DNA of 64,000 bases, taken from assembly GCF_900116065.1 (NCBI RefSeq), contig NZ_FOZV01000008.1:1-64000 (forward strand), given 5' to 3'. The DNA is from Brevundimonas viscosa. Lineage in GTDB: Bacteria > Pseudomonadota > Alphaproteobacteria > Caulobacterales > Caulobacteraceae. The notes below the pieces were generated by a model, which had not been told where the DNA came from, searched no databases, and saw only the letters and a program-made list of their open reading frames with translations. The translations under genes were made by a program, and so were the position numbers. Shown in pieces: positions 16,689-26,037 of this stretch. Position 1 is the stretch's first letter. Every line of letters starts with the position of its first letter.

Positions 16689-17210
16689 TCAGAGGACGAC
16701 GGTCACCCGTCCGCTGCGGGTGTCGACATGGCGCATCAGCACGACCCGATCGTCGCCGCCGGCGCTGACCGGGACGATGATGAACCAGCCGCCGGAGGGC
16801 AGGCCGGTGAACTCGAAGCGGTTGTCGCGGCAAGTCTCGGAGCGGACGTAGGAGCGGTAGTCGGCGTTCGGGTCCGCGACCGTCCGGGCGCGCACGATCG
16901 CCTCCGGCACGGCGGCGCGGTCGGTGGAGCCGTAAAGGGTGCGGAAGCGGGCCCGGGTGTAGGGCGTGTCGGGAGTCAGCGCCACGGAGCCGGTGCAATC
17001 GTACGGCCGGCCGTCGCGCCGATAATCGATACGGCCATCGATCGAGGCGCCGCCGGCGCGGGTCGACCAGGAGAAATCCTCGGCGCGGAACGGAGCGGGC
17101 CCGGGCGGCGGCCCGAAACCGCCCCCGACGGGCACCGTCTCGCAGGCCGTCGCCAGCGCGCCCGCGGCGGCGATGGCGAGGACGGACAGGACAGACTTCG
17201 CGGCGGGCAT
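16689..17210 (-). CDS. Predicted lipoprotein of unknown function
   Basis: A 173-residue protein with a signal peptide ending ALATAC (lipobox, Cys about residue 23). A proline/glycine-rich linker follows. The remainder is a beta-rich domain with two further cysteines (YDCTGSVAL and SETCRDNRF) that could form one disulfide, and it ends in a strand pair (VVLMRHVDTRSGRVTVVL). The pattern recalls carboxypeptidase-regulatory-like sandwiches, but no family is assigned. It lies upstream of the BA14K-like gene and may share its transcript. Confidence 0.6.
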   Translation of the reverse strand: MPAAKSVLSVLAIAAAGALATACETVPVGGGFGPPPGPAPFRAEDFSWSTRAGGASIDGRIDYRRDGRPYDCTGSVALTPDTPYTRARFRTLYGSTDRAAVPEAIVRARTVADPNADYRSYVRSETCRDNRFEFTGLPSGGWFIIVPVSAGGDDRVVLMRHVDTRSGRVTVVL

Positions 17211-17348
17211 GGCTCTCTCCGGGAAACGTGCGGTTCGAACGCCGGATCAGACGATGAACGCCGGCCCAAGGTCAAGGTTGCGAGGCGTTCGGCGCTGGTC
17301 CACAAGCAGCCGCGGAAACCCGGCGCCAGACCGGGGCGGGAGCGCTCC

Positions 17349-18551
17349 ATGACAGTCACTTTCGACGACATCCTGGCGGCCAGGGACCGCATCGCGGGAC
17401 AGGTCGACCGCACCCCGGTGCGCTATTCCCGCCGCCTGTCGCAGCTGACCGGCGCCGAGGTCTGGATCAAGTTCGACAACCTGCACTTCACCGGAAGCTT
17501 CAAGGAGCGCGGCGCGCTGAACCGGCTGCTGCAGCTGACTCCGGACGAGCGCAGGCGCGGGGTGGTGGCCGCCAGCGCCGGCAACCATGCGCAGGCGCTG
17601 GCCTATCACGGCGGGCGTCTCGGCGTGCCGGTGACCATCGTCATGCCCGAGGGCACCCCCTTCGTGAAGATCGACGGCACCCGTGCACACGGGGCCAATG
17701 TGGTCATCAAGGGGCTCGACTTCACGGGCTCCACCGAGGAGGCGCACCGCCTGCGCGACGAGGAAGGCTTCGTCTTCGTCTCTGCCTTCGACGACGTCGG
17801 CATCGTCGCGGGGCAGGGCGTCTGCGGGCTGGAGTTCATGGAGGACGCCCCCGACCTCGAGGCCCTGATCATCCCGATCGGCGGCGGCGGCCTGATCGCC
17901 GGCTCGGCCATCGCCGCCAAGGGGCTGAAACCGTCGGTGCGCATCTTCGGGGTCGAGGCGGCCATGTACCCGTCGTTCACCGCCCGCCGCCGGGGCGAGC
18001 CGCCGAAGTGCGGCGGTCAAACCATCGCAGAGGGCATCGCCATCAAGGCGGTCGGGGAGATCCCGTTCGCCCTCGCGGACCCGCTGGTCGAGGACGTCGT
18101 GGTCTGCGAGGAGGCCGACTTCGAGAAGGGCGTCGCCTTCCTGGCCACCCTGGAGAAGACGGTGGCCGAGGGGGCCGGCGCCGGCGGCCTGGCCGCGCTG
18201 CTGGCCTGTCCCGACCGGTTCCGCGGCATGAAGGTGGGCCTCGAGCTGACGGGCGGCAACATCGACTCGCGCATGCTGGCGGTGGTGCTGAACCGCGAAC
18301 TGGTCCGCGAGAAGCGGCTCGTCGTCTACCGCATCCTCGGCGACGACCGGCCGGGCATGCTGGCGAAGATGAGCGCCGTCATCGGCGGTCTCGGAGGCAA
18401 CATCATCGACGTGGTGCACAACCGGCTGGCGCTCGACGTGCCGGCCAAGGGCGCCGAGTTCGACATCATGGTCGAGACGCGCGGCGAAACGCACGCGCAC
18501 GACATCAGACAGGCGTTGGAAGAGGCGGGATATGAACTCCGGATGGGCTAG
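17349..18551 (+). CDS. ilvA: Threonine ammonia-lyase with ACT domain
   Basis: A 400-residue pyridoxal-phosphate enzyme that deaminates L-threonine to 2-oxobutanoate, the first step towards isoleucine. The PLP lysine is Lys52 in GSFKERGA; the phosphate-binding loop is GGGGLIAG (about residues 178-185). An ACT-type regulatory domain occupies the last 80 residues (RILGDDRPGMLAKMSAVIGG). This 'one C-terminal domain' form is shorter than E. coli IlvA. The ATG follows GGGAG. The stop lies 20 bases inside the next gene, so the FKBP lipoprotein is probably translated from the same message. Confidence 0.92.
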   Translation: MTVTFDDILAARDRIAGQVDRTPVRYSRRLSQLTGAEVWIKFDNLHFTGSFKERGALNRLLQLTPDERRRGVVAASAGNHAQALAYHGGRLGVPVTIVMPEGTPFVKIDGTRAHGANVVIKGLDFTGSTEEAHRLRDEEGFVFVSAFDDVGIVAGQGVCGLEFMEDAPDLEALIIPIGGGGLIAGSAIAAKGLKPSVRIFGVEAAMYPSFTARRRGEPPKCGGQTIAEGIAIKAVGEIPFALADPLVEDVVVCEEADFEKGVAFLATLEKTVAEGAGAGGLAALLACPDRFRGMKVGLELTGGNIDSRMLAVVLNRELVREKRLVVYRILGDDRPGMLAKMSAVIGGLGGNIIDVVHNRLALDVPAKGAEFDIMVETRGETHAHDIRQALEEAGYELRMG

Positions 18552-19059
18552 GGGCGCCGCGGCGCTGGTCATGGTGGCGTCGCTGGCCGCCTGCGATCGA
18601 GGGGCGGCGACGGATGATGCGGCGGCGGAGAATGCGCGCGCCGCCGAGTTCTTCCTCAAGTCCAATGCGCGCGCCGAGGGAGTGCAGTCCCTGCCGTCCG
18701 GCGTGCAGTACAAGGTCGTCCAGTCGGGCCCGCCGGGCGGCGAGAGCCCCGACAACAACGACCTCGTGCGGGTGGACTACGAAGGGACCCTGACCGACGG
18801 CACGGTGTTCGACAGCTCGTTCCAGCGCGGCCAGCCGGCGGTGTTCACCCTTGGCGAGGTGGTCGAGGGCTGGACCGAGGCGCTGCAGCACATGCGGGTC
18901 GGCGACGAGTGGATCGTCTACCTGCCGCCGGAGCAGGCCTACGGCGCGCAAGGCCGCCCCGGCATCCCGCCCAACAGCGTGCTGGTCTTCCGCGTCAAGC
19001 TGCTGGACATCGCCCGCGCCCCCGGCGGGAACCGCGGCGTCGGCATGGCGGCGGGCTGA
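18532..19059 (+). CDS. FKBP-type peptidyl-prolyl isomerase lipoprotein
   Basis: A 175-residue exported isomerase. The signal peptide ends SLAAC (lipobox, Cys21). After a linker comes an FKBP domain: VDYEGTLTDGTVFDSSFQRG, FTLGEVVEGWTEALQHMRVG and YGAQGRPGIPPNSVLVFRVKLL, with the standard aromatic pocket. It probably folds proteins in the periplasm. Its start overlaps the end of ilvA. The gene is followed by a palindromic repeat element. Confidence 0.93.
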   Translation: MNSGWARGAAALVMVASLAACDRGAATDDAAAENARAAEFFLKSNARAEGVQSLPSGVQYKVVQSGPPGGESPDNNDLVRVDYEGTLTDGTVFDSSFQRGQPAVFTLGEVVEGWTEALQHMRVGDEWIVYLPPEQAYGAQGRPGIPPNSVLVFRVKLLDIARAPGGNRGVGMAAG

Positions 19060-19069
19060 GCAACCTTGA

Positions 19070-19232
19070 TCTCCCGATGGGAGAGGGCTTGAGCGCCCAA
19101 GAGCCCGAAGGGCGATTGGCCGCGCGAAAGGGTGAGGGTCGAACGGGGCGAGCTTCAGAAGACTTCCCCCTCACCCTTTCGCCTTGCCGCTCGCTTTGCT
19201 TGCGGAGGCTCAAGCCCTCTCCCGGTGGGAGA
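19070..19232. repeat. Intergenic palindromic repeat element (REP/MITE-like)
   Basis: Outer arms 19070-19094 and 19208-19232 are nearly perfect inverted copies (TCTCCCGATGGGAGAGGG against its complement, one difference), and inner arms 19126-19138 and 19168-19180 are also complementary. Each arm starts with its own small palindrome. The whole can fold into one long hairpin. The right arm runs into the last codons of queG. Confidence 0.75.
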
Positions 19233-20265
19233 GGGAACGCAGGCGCGCCACCGCCCACGCGGCGGCATCCCTGACCACCGGATCCGGATCGTCCATCAGG
19301 GCCTCGGCGGCCGGGACCAGCGCCGCGTCGCGGCTGTTGCCGATGGCGTAGAGCACATTGCGCACGAAGCGGTCGCGGCCGATGCGCTTGACCGGGCTTT
19401 TCGAGAACAGGGCCCGGAAGGCGGCGTCGTCGAGCGCCGCCAGATCGGCCAGCCGGGGCGAGAGCAGGGCCTCGCGCGCCTGCAGCCGGCCCTCGCGAGA
19501 TTCGGCGGCGAACTTGTTCCACGGGCAGATCGCCAGACAGTCGTCGCAGCCGTAGATCCGGTTGCCCGTCGCGACGCGGAAATCCTCCGGCCACGGCCCG
19601 GCGAACTCGATGGTCAGGTAGGACAGGCAGCGGCGCGCATCCAGCTGGAACGGGGCCGGGAAGGCGTTGGTGGGACAGGCGTCGAGGCAGGCCGTGCAAC
19701 TGCCGCAGTGCTGGGTCTCCGCCTCGTCGGGCTCGAACGTCGCGGCGCTGAGGATGACGCCGAGGAACAGCCAGTTGCCGTGATCGCGGCTCAGCAGGTT
19801 GGTGTGCTTGCCCTGCCAGCCGAGGCCGGCGCGCTGGGCCAGCGGCTTCTCCATCAGCGGCGCCGTGTCGACGAAGACCTTGACCTCCTCGCCGGTGCGG
19901 GCGGCGATCTGGCCCGCGAGGGTCTTCAGCCGGCCCTTGATCAGCTCGTGATAGTCGTCGCCGCGGGCGTAGACCGACAGGTAGCCGGCCGACCGGTCGG
20001 CCAGCTCCGGCAGGGGGTCGTGGCCGGGACCGTAGTTGAGGCCGAGCACGATGGCGGTGCGGGCTCCCTCCCACATGGAGGTGGGGTGAGCGCGGCGCTC
20101 CAGCGTCGTCTCCATCCAGCCCATGTCGCCATGGCGGCCGTCCTCGACGAAGTGCGCCAGCCGTTCGCCGGCGCTCCACGGCTCCGAGGCCGAGCCGAAA
20201 CGGCAGACGTCGAACCCCAGCGCGGCGGCGCGTTCGCGGATGAAGATGCGGGGATCCCGGGCCAT
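19210..20265 (-). CDS. queG: Epoxyqueuosine reductase
   Basis: A 351-residue cobalamin- and iron-sulfur-dependent enzyme that reduces epoxyqueuosine in tRNA to queuosine. The N-terminal part holds the corrin-binding domain with [21 protein letters not shown]. Two 4Fe-4S sites are visible: [12 protein letters not shown] and [17 protein letters not shown]-like tail follows ([14 protein letters not shown]). The last eleven residues ([11 protein letters not shown]) and stop lie in a palindromic repeat, so the natural C-terminus may have been altered. The gene follows the GST gene by 21 bases of ATG-to-stop spacing in one transcript. Confidence 0.93.
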   Translation of the reverse strand: MARDPRIFIRERAAALGFDVCRFGSASEPWSAGERLAHFVEDGRHGDMGWMETTLERRAHPTSMWEGARTAIVLGLNYGPGHDPLPELADRSAGYLSVYARGDDYHELIKGRLKTLAGQIAARTGEEVKVFVDTAPLMEKPLAQRAGLGWQGKHTNLLSRDHGNWLFLGVILSAATFEPDEAETQHCGSCTACLDACPTNAFPAPFQLDARRCLSYLTIEFAGPWPEDFRVATGNRIYGCDDCLAICPWNKFAAESREGRLQAREALLSPRLADLAALDDAAFRALFSKSPVKRIGRDRFVRNVLYAIGNSRDAALVPAAEALMDDPDPVVRDAAAWAVARLRSLSHRERA

Positions 20266-20306
20266 GGTCGGCCGACTTCATAACGCCGATGCCGGCGAAA
20301 GTCGGG

Positions 20307-20987
20307 CTAGAAGTCCAGGTCTGTGTACCAGGCCGAGGGCTGCACCCCCGGGAAGCGGTCGGCGAGCAGAGGCCGGAAGCAGGGACGGGACTTCAGCTTC
20401 ATGTACCAGGTCTTCAGCCCCGGCCAGTTGGCCCACGCCACCTCGCCGAAGTAGTCGAGCACCGACAGGTGAGCGGCGGCGACGATGTCGGCCTGTCCCA
20501 GCCGCCGTCCGGCCAGCCAGTCGCGCTCGGCCAGCAGGCCTTCGAACTGGCCGAGGTGGGCGCGCAGCGCCTCACGGCCGGCGCGAAGGGCCCGCGCCTC
20601 CGGCGGGCCGAGGCGAAGCAGCGGCTTCTCCATGCGCTCGTGCAGCAGGACGGCGTCCACCTCGTCGGTGAAGCGGCGGTCGAACCAGGTGGTCAGCCGC
20701 CGGGTCTCGGCGCGCTCGGCGGGATCGGCCGGCACCAGGAAGGGCTCGCGCGAGCGGTCCTCCAGCCAGCCCAGGATGGCGGCGGGCTCGCACAGGGTCA
20801 GGGGGCGTCCGGTCTCGGCGACCTGTAGCACCGGCGGCATGCCCGACGGATTGAGCCCCGCGATCGGGCAATCGTCCTCCCATGGCCGGACCGGCGTCTC
20901 CTCGAACGGCAGCTTCGCCTCGCCCAGCGCGAGGCGCGCAGCGCGGGAGCCGGGGTCGAAGGCGAAATGGTACAGGACGGCGGACAT
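20307..20987 (-). CDS. Glutathione S-transferase family protein
   Basis: A protein of about 226 residues with the two-domain GST layout: a thioredoxin-like N-terminus (LYHFAFDPGSRAARLALGE, then NPSGMPPVLQ and CEPAAILGWLE, which carries the cis-proline and glutathione contacts) and an all-helical C-terminus (WLAGRRLGQADIVAAAHL). The first-domain serine (GSRAAR) is a likely catalytic residue. An ATG at 20999 gives four more residues. It lies between the CDF gene and queG on the same strand, 41 bases from queG. Confidence 0.88.
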   Translation of the reverse strand: MSAVLYHFAFDPGSRAARLALGEAKLPFEETPVRPWEDDCPIAGLNPSGMPPVLQVAETGRPLTLCEPAAILGWLEDRSREPFLVPADPAERAETRRLTTWFDRRFTDEVDAVLLHERMEKPLLRLGPPEARALRAGREALRAHLGQFEGLLAERDWLAGRRLGQADIVAAAHLSVLDYFGEVAWANWPGLKTWYMKLKSRPCFRPLLADRFPGVQPSAWYTDLDF

Positions 20988-21042
20988 CAGACCGTCCATG
21001 CGCCCGGGGCCGTTAAGCGGGCGTTAGCCATGGGCGCGGGGC

Positions 21043-21951
21043 TCAGCTCCACGGCCCCTTGGCCGAAGGCGTCGGGCGGGGATCGGGGTGGATCAGGATG
21101 TCGGCCCCGGGCCACCGCTCCAGCAGCCGGTTCTCGGCCTCGACGAGGATGTCGTGCGCCTCGGCCAAGGTCAGGGTCGGGTCCATGTCGACGTGCATCT
21201 GGATGGTCAGCACCGGTCCGGACTGCCGGGTGCGCAGCCGGTGCACGCCGGAGATGCGCGGGTCGGACAGCATGGCGGTGGTGATGGCCATCCGGTCGGA
21301 CTCCGGCGTGGTCCGGTCCAGCAGCTGGTCGGCCGCGCCGCGCAGGACGCCGGTCGCGCCCCAGAACAGCCAGACCGCCACCACCAGCCCCGCGGCGGCG
21401 TCCAGCCCCGGCGCCGACAGGTAGGCGCCGGAGACGATGCCGATCAGCACCACCACGCTGGCGGCGAGGTCGGCGGTGTAGTGGGCCCGGTCGGCCTCCA
21501 CCGCCACCGATCCGGTGGCCCTGATCGCCCGCCCCTGACGCCAGACCAGCCAGCCGGTGAGGGCGATGGAGATCAGCACCACGGCGACGCCCCAGTGTCC
21601 GGCGGTCACCGGGCGCGGATCGAACATGCGCAGCACCGCTTCCCAGCCGATGAAGACGGCGGAGGCGAACACCAGGCCGGCCTGAACCAGGGCCGCCAGC
21701 GCCTCGCCCTTGCCGCGGCCGAAGCGGTGCGCCTCGTCCGGCGGCGCGGCGGCCCAGCGGACGGCGAAGAAGGTCGCCAGCGAGGCCACGAGATCGAGGG
21801 CCGAGTCGGTGAGCGAGGCCAGCATCGACACCGAGCCCGAGGCGCCCAGCGCGAAGGCCTTGAGCAGGATCAGCGTCACCGCCACGCCGACCGAGAGGCG
21901 GGTGGCGCTGCGGGTCGCGGCGTGGACGTCGTCCAGGGAGGCGCTGGTCAT
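21043..21951 (-). CDS. Cation diffusion facilitator transporter (FieF-like)
   Basis: A 302-residue inner membrane metal transporter with six helices. Transport motifs are SALDLVAS (DxxxD, helix 2) and HYTADLAA (HxxxD, helix 5); the mixture of an Asp pair and a His/Asp pair is usual in FieF/YiiP and fits Zn2+, Fe2+ or Cd2+. The C-terminal cytoplasmic domain (LRTRQSGPVLTIQMHVDMD, LAEAHDILVEAENRL) is the CDF dimer domain. It lacks the His-rich head of the other CDF in this window. The start at 21951 follows GGGCGAC; a longer frame upstream looks non-coding. Likely the first gene of an operon with the GST gene and queG. Confidence 0.9.
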   Translation of the reverse strand: MTSASLDDVHAATRSATRLSVGVAVTLILLKAFALGASGSVSMLASLTDSALDLVASLATFFAVRWAAAPPDEAHRFGRGKGEALAALVQAGLVFASAVFIGWEAVLRMFDPRPVTAGHWGVAVVLISIALTGWLVWRQGRAIRATGSVAVEADRAHYTADLAASVVVLIGIVSGAYLSAPGLDAAAGLVVAVWLFWGATGVLRGAADQLLDRTTPESDRMAITTAMLSDPRISGVHRLRTRQSGPVLTIQMHVDMDPTLTLAEAHDILVEAENRLLERWPGADILIHPDPRPTPSAKGPWS

Positions 21952-22079
21952 TGTCGCCCTTGTCGCGGAAAGGGGCCGCCCTGCCAAGGCCGCGGGAGGA
22001 GGTTAGCGCGATGGTCACGAAACCGCCCCATGGTGTTCGCCGAATAGACCTGTCGGCCGGGGGCGGGAGGAGGCGACGG

Positions 22080-23246
22080 ATGTCGGCGGAGCACGACCGC
22101 TGGATCGGACGCGGCGAGGCGCTGGGGCGTCTGGGGGTCAAGGCCCAGACCCTCTACGCCTACGTCAGCCGCGGTCGCATCGCCGCCCGGCCGGACCCCG
22201 ACGATCCCCGCCGCAGTCTCTACGCCGCGCGCGACATCGCCCGCCTGAGCGGCGAGGCGGTCGCCGGCGACGAAGCGCCGCAGCCTGCCGCCCGCAGCGC
22301 CGCCGGCCGGGGCGAGGCCGAGCTCTACTCCTCCGTCAGCGTGGTCGTCGGGGACCGCCTGCTCTACCGCGGCCTCGACGCGGTCCAGCTGGCCGAGACC
22401 GCCACCCTGGAGGACGCCGCCCGGGTGCTCTGGGGCGCGCGGGCCGCCAACCCCTTCGCCGTCCTGCGGCCCCGCGTCGGCGCCACCCCCGGCGGTTCGC
22501 CCCGCGCCCGCCTCTACGCCGCCCTCGCCCGGCGCGCCGAGGAGGAGCCGGACCTCGCCACGGGCGACGCCGTGGCCCTGCGAGTCGAGTGCGCCCGCGT
22601 CCTCGACGAGGCCGTGGACGCCGTCGCCGGCCCCGGGCCGCGTCTGTTCCTGCACCAGAGGCTGGCCCGGACGTGGAAGATTCCCGAGCGCGACGGCCAT
22701 CTCGTCCGCCGCGCCCTCGTCCTAGCCGCGGACCCCGGCTACGACCCGGCGATCCTCGCGACCCGCGCCGCCGCGGCCGGCGGAGCCTGCCCCGCCGCCG
22801 CCGCCCTTGCCGGTCTCGCCGTGGTCGCCGCCTCCGGCCCCGTCGCCGAGATGGCGCGCGCCGCCGGGTGGATCGTCGCCGTCCGCCGTCAGGCCTTTGA
22901 CGCCGCGCGCCGGGCCCAGGAGACTGGAGATCTGGCCGGTTTCGGCGATCCGGACTGGCCGCGCGGCGATCCTCGCTCCGCCGCCCTGCTCGCCGCTGCG
23001 GACCTGCCGCCCGACCTCGCCCGGGCGGTTCGGGACGGCGAGGCCGCCGCCGCACGTCCGCCCGGCTTCGCGCTGGCGCTGGCGATCGTCGCCCGCCGGC
23101 TGGAGCTGCCCCGCGAAGGCGCCGCCGACCTGTTGATGATCGGCCGGCTGGCCGGCCTGCTGGCCCACGCCCTCGACCAGATCGTCGACGGCTCGCCTAT
23201 CCGGGCGCGGCTGCGCTATGTGGGGCCCGAACCGGGGGCGAACTGA
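22080..23246 (+). CDS. HTH-citrate synthase fusion, catalytic residues lost (pseudoenzyme)
   Basis: A 388-residue protein. Residues 8-55 are an excisionase/MerR-like helix-turn-helix ([24 protein letters not shown] and the wing RSLYAARDI). From about residue 82 it follows a citrate synthase scaffold, ending LAHALDQI and [12 protein letters not shown] as in real synthases. The three catalytic positions are changed: Pro219 in ADPGYDP in place of the ADHELNAS histidine, VAE after SGP (252-254) in place of LHGG, and Gly329 in PPGFAL in place of the DFAL aspartate. A catalytic role is therefore unlikely. Start 22080 (GGGAGGAGG, six bases) was chosen; 22011 has an equally strong site and adds 23 residues. 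C. crescentus also carries citrate synthase paralogues, one with a regulatory role. Confidence 0.85.
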   Translation: MSAEHDRWIGRGEALGRLGVKAQTLYAYVSRGRIAARPDPDDPRRSLYAARDIARLSGEAVAGDEAPQPAARSAAGRGEAELYSSVSVVVGDRLLYRGLDAVQLAETATLEDAARVLWGARAANPFAVLRPRVGATPGGSPRARLYAALARRAEEEPDLATGDAVALRVECARVLDEAVDAVAGPGPRLFLHQRLARTWKIPERDGHLVRRALVLAADPGYDPAILATRAAAAGGACPAAAALAGLAVVAASGPVAEMARAAGWIVAVRRQAFDAARRAQETGDLAGFGDPDWPRGDPRSAALLAAADLPPDLARAVRDGEAAAARPPGFALALAIVARRLELPREGAADLLMIGRLAGLLAHALDQIVDGSPIRARLRYVGPEPGAN

Positions 23247-23275
23247 CTCGCCCGCATCTCGCACAAGGGGCGCGC

Positions 23276-24082
23276 ATGGCGGACTGGCTGGCGGCGATCA
23301 TTCTCGGCCTGGTCGAAGGCCTGACCGAGTTCATTCCGGTGTCGTCGACCGGCCACCTGCTGCTGCTGGGCCACTTCCTCGGCTTCGAGAGCACCGGCAA
23401 GACCTTCGAGATCGTCATCCAGCTGGGGGCGATCCTCGCCATCATCAGCGTCTACTTCACGCGCCTGTGGCGACTGGCGACGCGCTGGCCGACCGATCCC
23501 CGGGCGCGCCATTTCATCATCGGGGTGATCATCGCCTTCCTGCCGGCGGTGCTGGTCGGGGTGCTGGCCTACGATCTGATCAAGACGGTCTTCTTCGAGA
23601 CGCCGCTGATCGTCTGCATCGCCCTGATCGTCGGCGGGGTGCTGCTGCTGCTGCTCGACCGGATGAAGAAGGTCCCGACCTATCTGGACGTGAACACCTA
23701 CCCGTTCCGGGTCTACTTCCTGATCGGCCTGTTCCAGTGCCTGGCCATGATCCCGGGCGTGTCGCGCTCGGGCGCCACCATCGCCGGCGGTCTGCTGCTG
23801 GGGACCGACAAGCGTTCGGCCGCCGAGTTCACCTTCTTCCTCGCCCTGCCGACCATGGGGGGGGCGGTGGTCTATGACCTGTACAAGAACCGGGACGTGC
23901 TGGACTTCACCGACGCGGGGCTGATCGCCATCGGCTTCGTGGTCGCCTTCCTGACCGCCCTGGTGGTGGTGCGCTTCCTGCTCGACTTCGTCACCCGGCA
24001 CGGTTTCGCGCCCTTCGCCTGGTGGCGGATCGCGGTGGGGGTGCTGGGGCTGGCCGGACTGGCGCTGACGGGCGCCCTCTGA
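23276..24082 (+). CDS. uppP: Undecaprenyl-diphosphatase
   Basis: A 268-residue inner membrane enzyme of the BacA/UppP family that removes a phosphate from undecaprenyl diphosphate, recycling the lipid carrier for peptidoglycan and conferring bacitracin tolerance. The two active motifs are [17 protein letters not shown] (residues 14-30) and [13 protein letters not shown]. About eight membrane helices are visible. It begins 29 bases after the citrate-synthase-like gene and may share its message. Confidence 0.95.
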   Translation: MADWLAAIILGLVEGLTEFIPVSSTGHLLLLGHFLGFESTGKTFEIVIQLGAILAIISVYFTRLWRLATRWPTDPRARHFIIGVIIAFLPAVLVGVLAYDLIKTVFFETPLIVCIALIVGGVLLLLLDRMKKVPTYLDVNTYPFRVYFLIGLFQCLAMIPGVSRSGATIAGGLLLGTDKRSAAEFTFFLALPTMGGAVVYDLYKNRDVLDFTDAGLIAIGFVVAFLTALVVVRFLLDFVTRHGFAPFAWWRIAVGVLGLAGLALTGAL

Positions 24083-24086
24083 AGCG

Positions 24087-25055
24087 TCAGGCCGCGGCCT
24101 CGGCGAACTGTCCGCCGCGGCGGTAGCGCCACAGATAGGACGCCGCCACGGCCTCGATGCCGGTGGGCTCGACGCCGAGATCGGCGAGCGTCCGGGCGTC
24201 CGGCGCCACGACGTTGTCAGTCTCCAGCAGCACGACCTGGTCGCGGGTCAGCATCGGCTTCAGGCCAACGAGGGCGGCCAGCTGGGCGACGCCGCCCATC
24301 ATCCGTGCGGCGAAGAAGGGCAGGGGCAGCAGCGGGCGCGAGCGGTGGGTCTCGCGCATGATCAGGCGCAGGATGTCCTCGAAGGTCATCACCGCCGGAC
24401 CGCCCAGCTCGTAGGTCTCGCCGGCGGCTTCCGTGCGCGACAGGGCGGTGGCGATGGCGGCCGCCACGTCGCCGACGTAGACCGGCTGGAACTTCGTCTG
24501 TCCGCCGCCGATCAGCGGCAGGGCCGGAGACCAGCCGGCCATCGAGGCGAACTTGTTCAGGAAGTCGTCGCCGGGGCCGAAGACGACCGAGGGGCGCACG
24601 ATGGTCGCGTCCGGTTTGACCTCGCGCACAGCCATCTCGGCCTCGGCCTTGCTGCGGGCGTAGTCCGACTCGCTCTCGGGATTGGCGCCGATGGCCGAGA
24701 TGTGGACCAGCCGGTCGACGCCGCCGGCGGCGCAGGCCTCGGCGATGTTGCGCGCCGCCTGCACGTGGGCGGCGGCGAAGGTGTTGCGGCCGGTCTCGTA
24801 CAGCACGCCGATCAGGTTGACGGCGGCGTCGGCGCCGCGCAGCGCCTCCTCGACCTGGGCCGGGTCCGTGGCGTCGCAGCGCGTGGTGTAGATCTGGCCG
24901 ACGTGGCCGGCGGTCTGCACCTTGAAGGCGCGGTCGGGGCGGCGGACGGCCACGCGGATGCGCCAGCCGCGCCGGGCCAGCGCCTGCACGACCTGGCTGC
25001 CGACGAAGCCCGAGCCGCCGAAGACGGTGACCAGACCGGGCGCGACTTCGCTCAT
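24087..25055 (-). CDS. NAD(P)-binding protein of the complex I NDUFA9-like family
   Basis: A 322-residue atypical short-chain dehydrogenase. The nucleotide-binding loop is VFGGSGFVGSQVV at residues 12-24, followed by GVLYETGRNTF, RSKAEAEMAVRE and VRPSVVFGPGDDFLN. The layout corresponds to the family that includes mitochondrial NDUFA9 and other alphaproteobacterial members once described as complex I-associated. An enzymatic role in ubiquinone or lipid metabolism is also possible. It converges with uppP, four bases apart. No RNA polymerase terminator is evident. Confidence 0.85.
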   Translation of the reverse strand: MSEVAPGLVTVFGGSGFVGSQVVQALARRGWRIRVAVRRPDRAFKVQTAGHVGQIYTTRCDATDPAQVEEALRGADAAVNLIGVLYETGRNTFAAAHVQAARNIAEACAAGGVDRLVHISAIGANPESESDYARSKAEAEMAVREVKPDATIVRPSVVFGPGDDFLNKFASMAGWSPALPLIGGGQTKFQPVYVGDVAAAIATALSRTEAAGETYELGGPAVMTFEDILRLIMRETHRSRPLLPLPFFAARMMGGVAQLAALVGLKPMLTRDQVVLLETDNVVAPDARTLADLGVEPTGIEAVAASYLWRYRRGGQFAEAAA

Positions 25056-25229
25056 GATGCACTCCGCGAGAGACAGGGCGCCGGCGCGAAACCGGCGTTG
25101 CGGCGGGGATTAGACGATGCCCGCGAGGGCCGCAACGCAAAGGCGACAAAAGCCTGTTGACCCGCATCGGGCCCTGCCTTAAGGGTCCGCGCCTTCCGGA
25201 CGGAAACGCCTCGCGGCGTCGACGTCTGG

Positions 25230-25316
<87 letters not shown>

Positions 25317-25323
25317 TCTTTCG

Positions 25324-25362
25324 AAACGGCCCCCCTCGACCGAGGCGGGGCCGTTTCTGTTT
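25324..25362 (+). terminator. Terminator after tRNA-Leu
   Basis: A 10-bp perfect stem (25324-25333 with 25347-25356), starting with AAA and ending in TTT, is followed by CTGTTT. Confidence 0.82.
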
Positions 25363-25422
25363 CCGCCCTATCGCCTCGCGCGCGGCGCTCGGCTAGTTGA
25401 GGGCCAGGAGAGTTCGAAGCCC

Positions 25423-26037
25423 ATGACCGTTCACCTGCATGAGGGCGATCTGCCCGCCGATCTCGACCTCGGCCCGGTGGTGGCCGTCGACTCGGAGACC
25501 ATGGGCCTGCGCTACCGCCGCGATCCGCTGTGCGTGGTGCAGCTCTCGGCTGGCGACGGCGAAGCCCATGTGGTGCGGCTGAACCGCCCGGCCTACGACT
25601 GTCCCAATCTCAAGCGCCTGCTGGCCGATCCGGCGGTGCTGAAGCTGTTCCACTTCGGCCGCTTCGACATCGCCATGTTCCAGCTGCACCTCGGCGTCGA
25701 GACCCGGCCGGTCTACTGCACCAAGATCGCCTCGAAGCTGGCGCGCACCTACACCGACCGCCACGGCCTCAAGGACGTGGTGCGCGAATGCGCCGGCGTC
25801 GAACTGTCCAAGGCGCAGCAGAGCTCCGACTGGGGCGCGACCGAACTGACCCCGGCCCAGCTGGAGTACGCCGCCTCCGACGTCCTCTATCTGCACGCGG
25901 TCAAGGCCCGGCTCGACGAGATGCTGGAGCGCGAAGGCCGCACAGAGCTGGCCCGTCGCCTGTTCGACTTCCTGCCTGTCCGATCCGCCCTCGATCTCGC
26001 CGGCTGGGACGAGATCGACATCTTCGCCCACGCCTGA
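25423..26037 (+). CDS. rnd: Ribonuclease D-like 3'-5' exonuclease
   Basis: A 204-residue DEDDy exonuclease that trims 3' ends of tRNA precursors and other RNA. Motif Exo I is VAVDSETMGL, Exo II is FHFGRFDIAMF and Exo III is YAASDVLYLH with the tyrosine before the aspartate. The HRDC domains of E. coli RNase D are absent, as in many alphaproteobacteria. Its stop and the lptC start share one base (TGATG), so it is the first gene of the Lpt transcript or coupled to it. Confidence 0.9.
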   Translation: MTVHLHEGDLPADLDLGPVVAVDSETMGLRYRRDPLCVVQLSAGDGEAHVVRLNRPAYDCPNLKRLLADPAVLKLFHFGRFDIAMFQLHLGVETRPVYCTKIASKLARTYTDRHGLKDVVRECAGVELSKAQQSSDWGATELTPAQLEYAASDVLYLHAVKARLDEMLEREGRTELARRLFDFLPVRSALDLAGWDEIDIFAHA

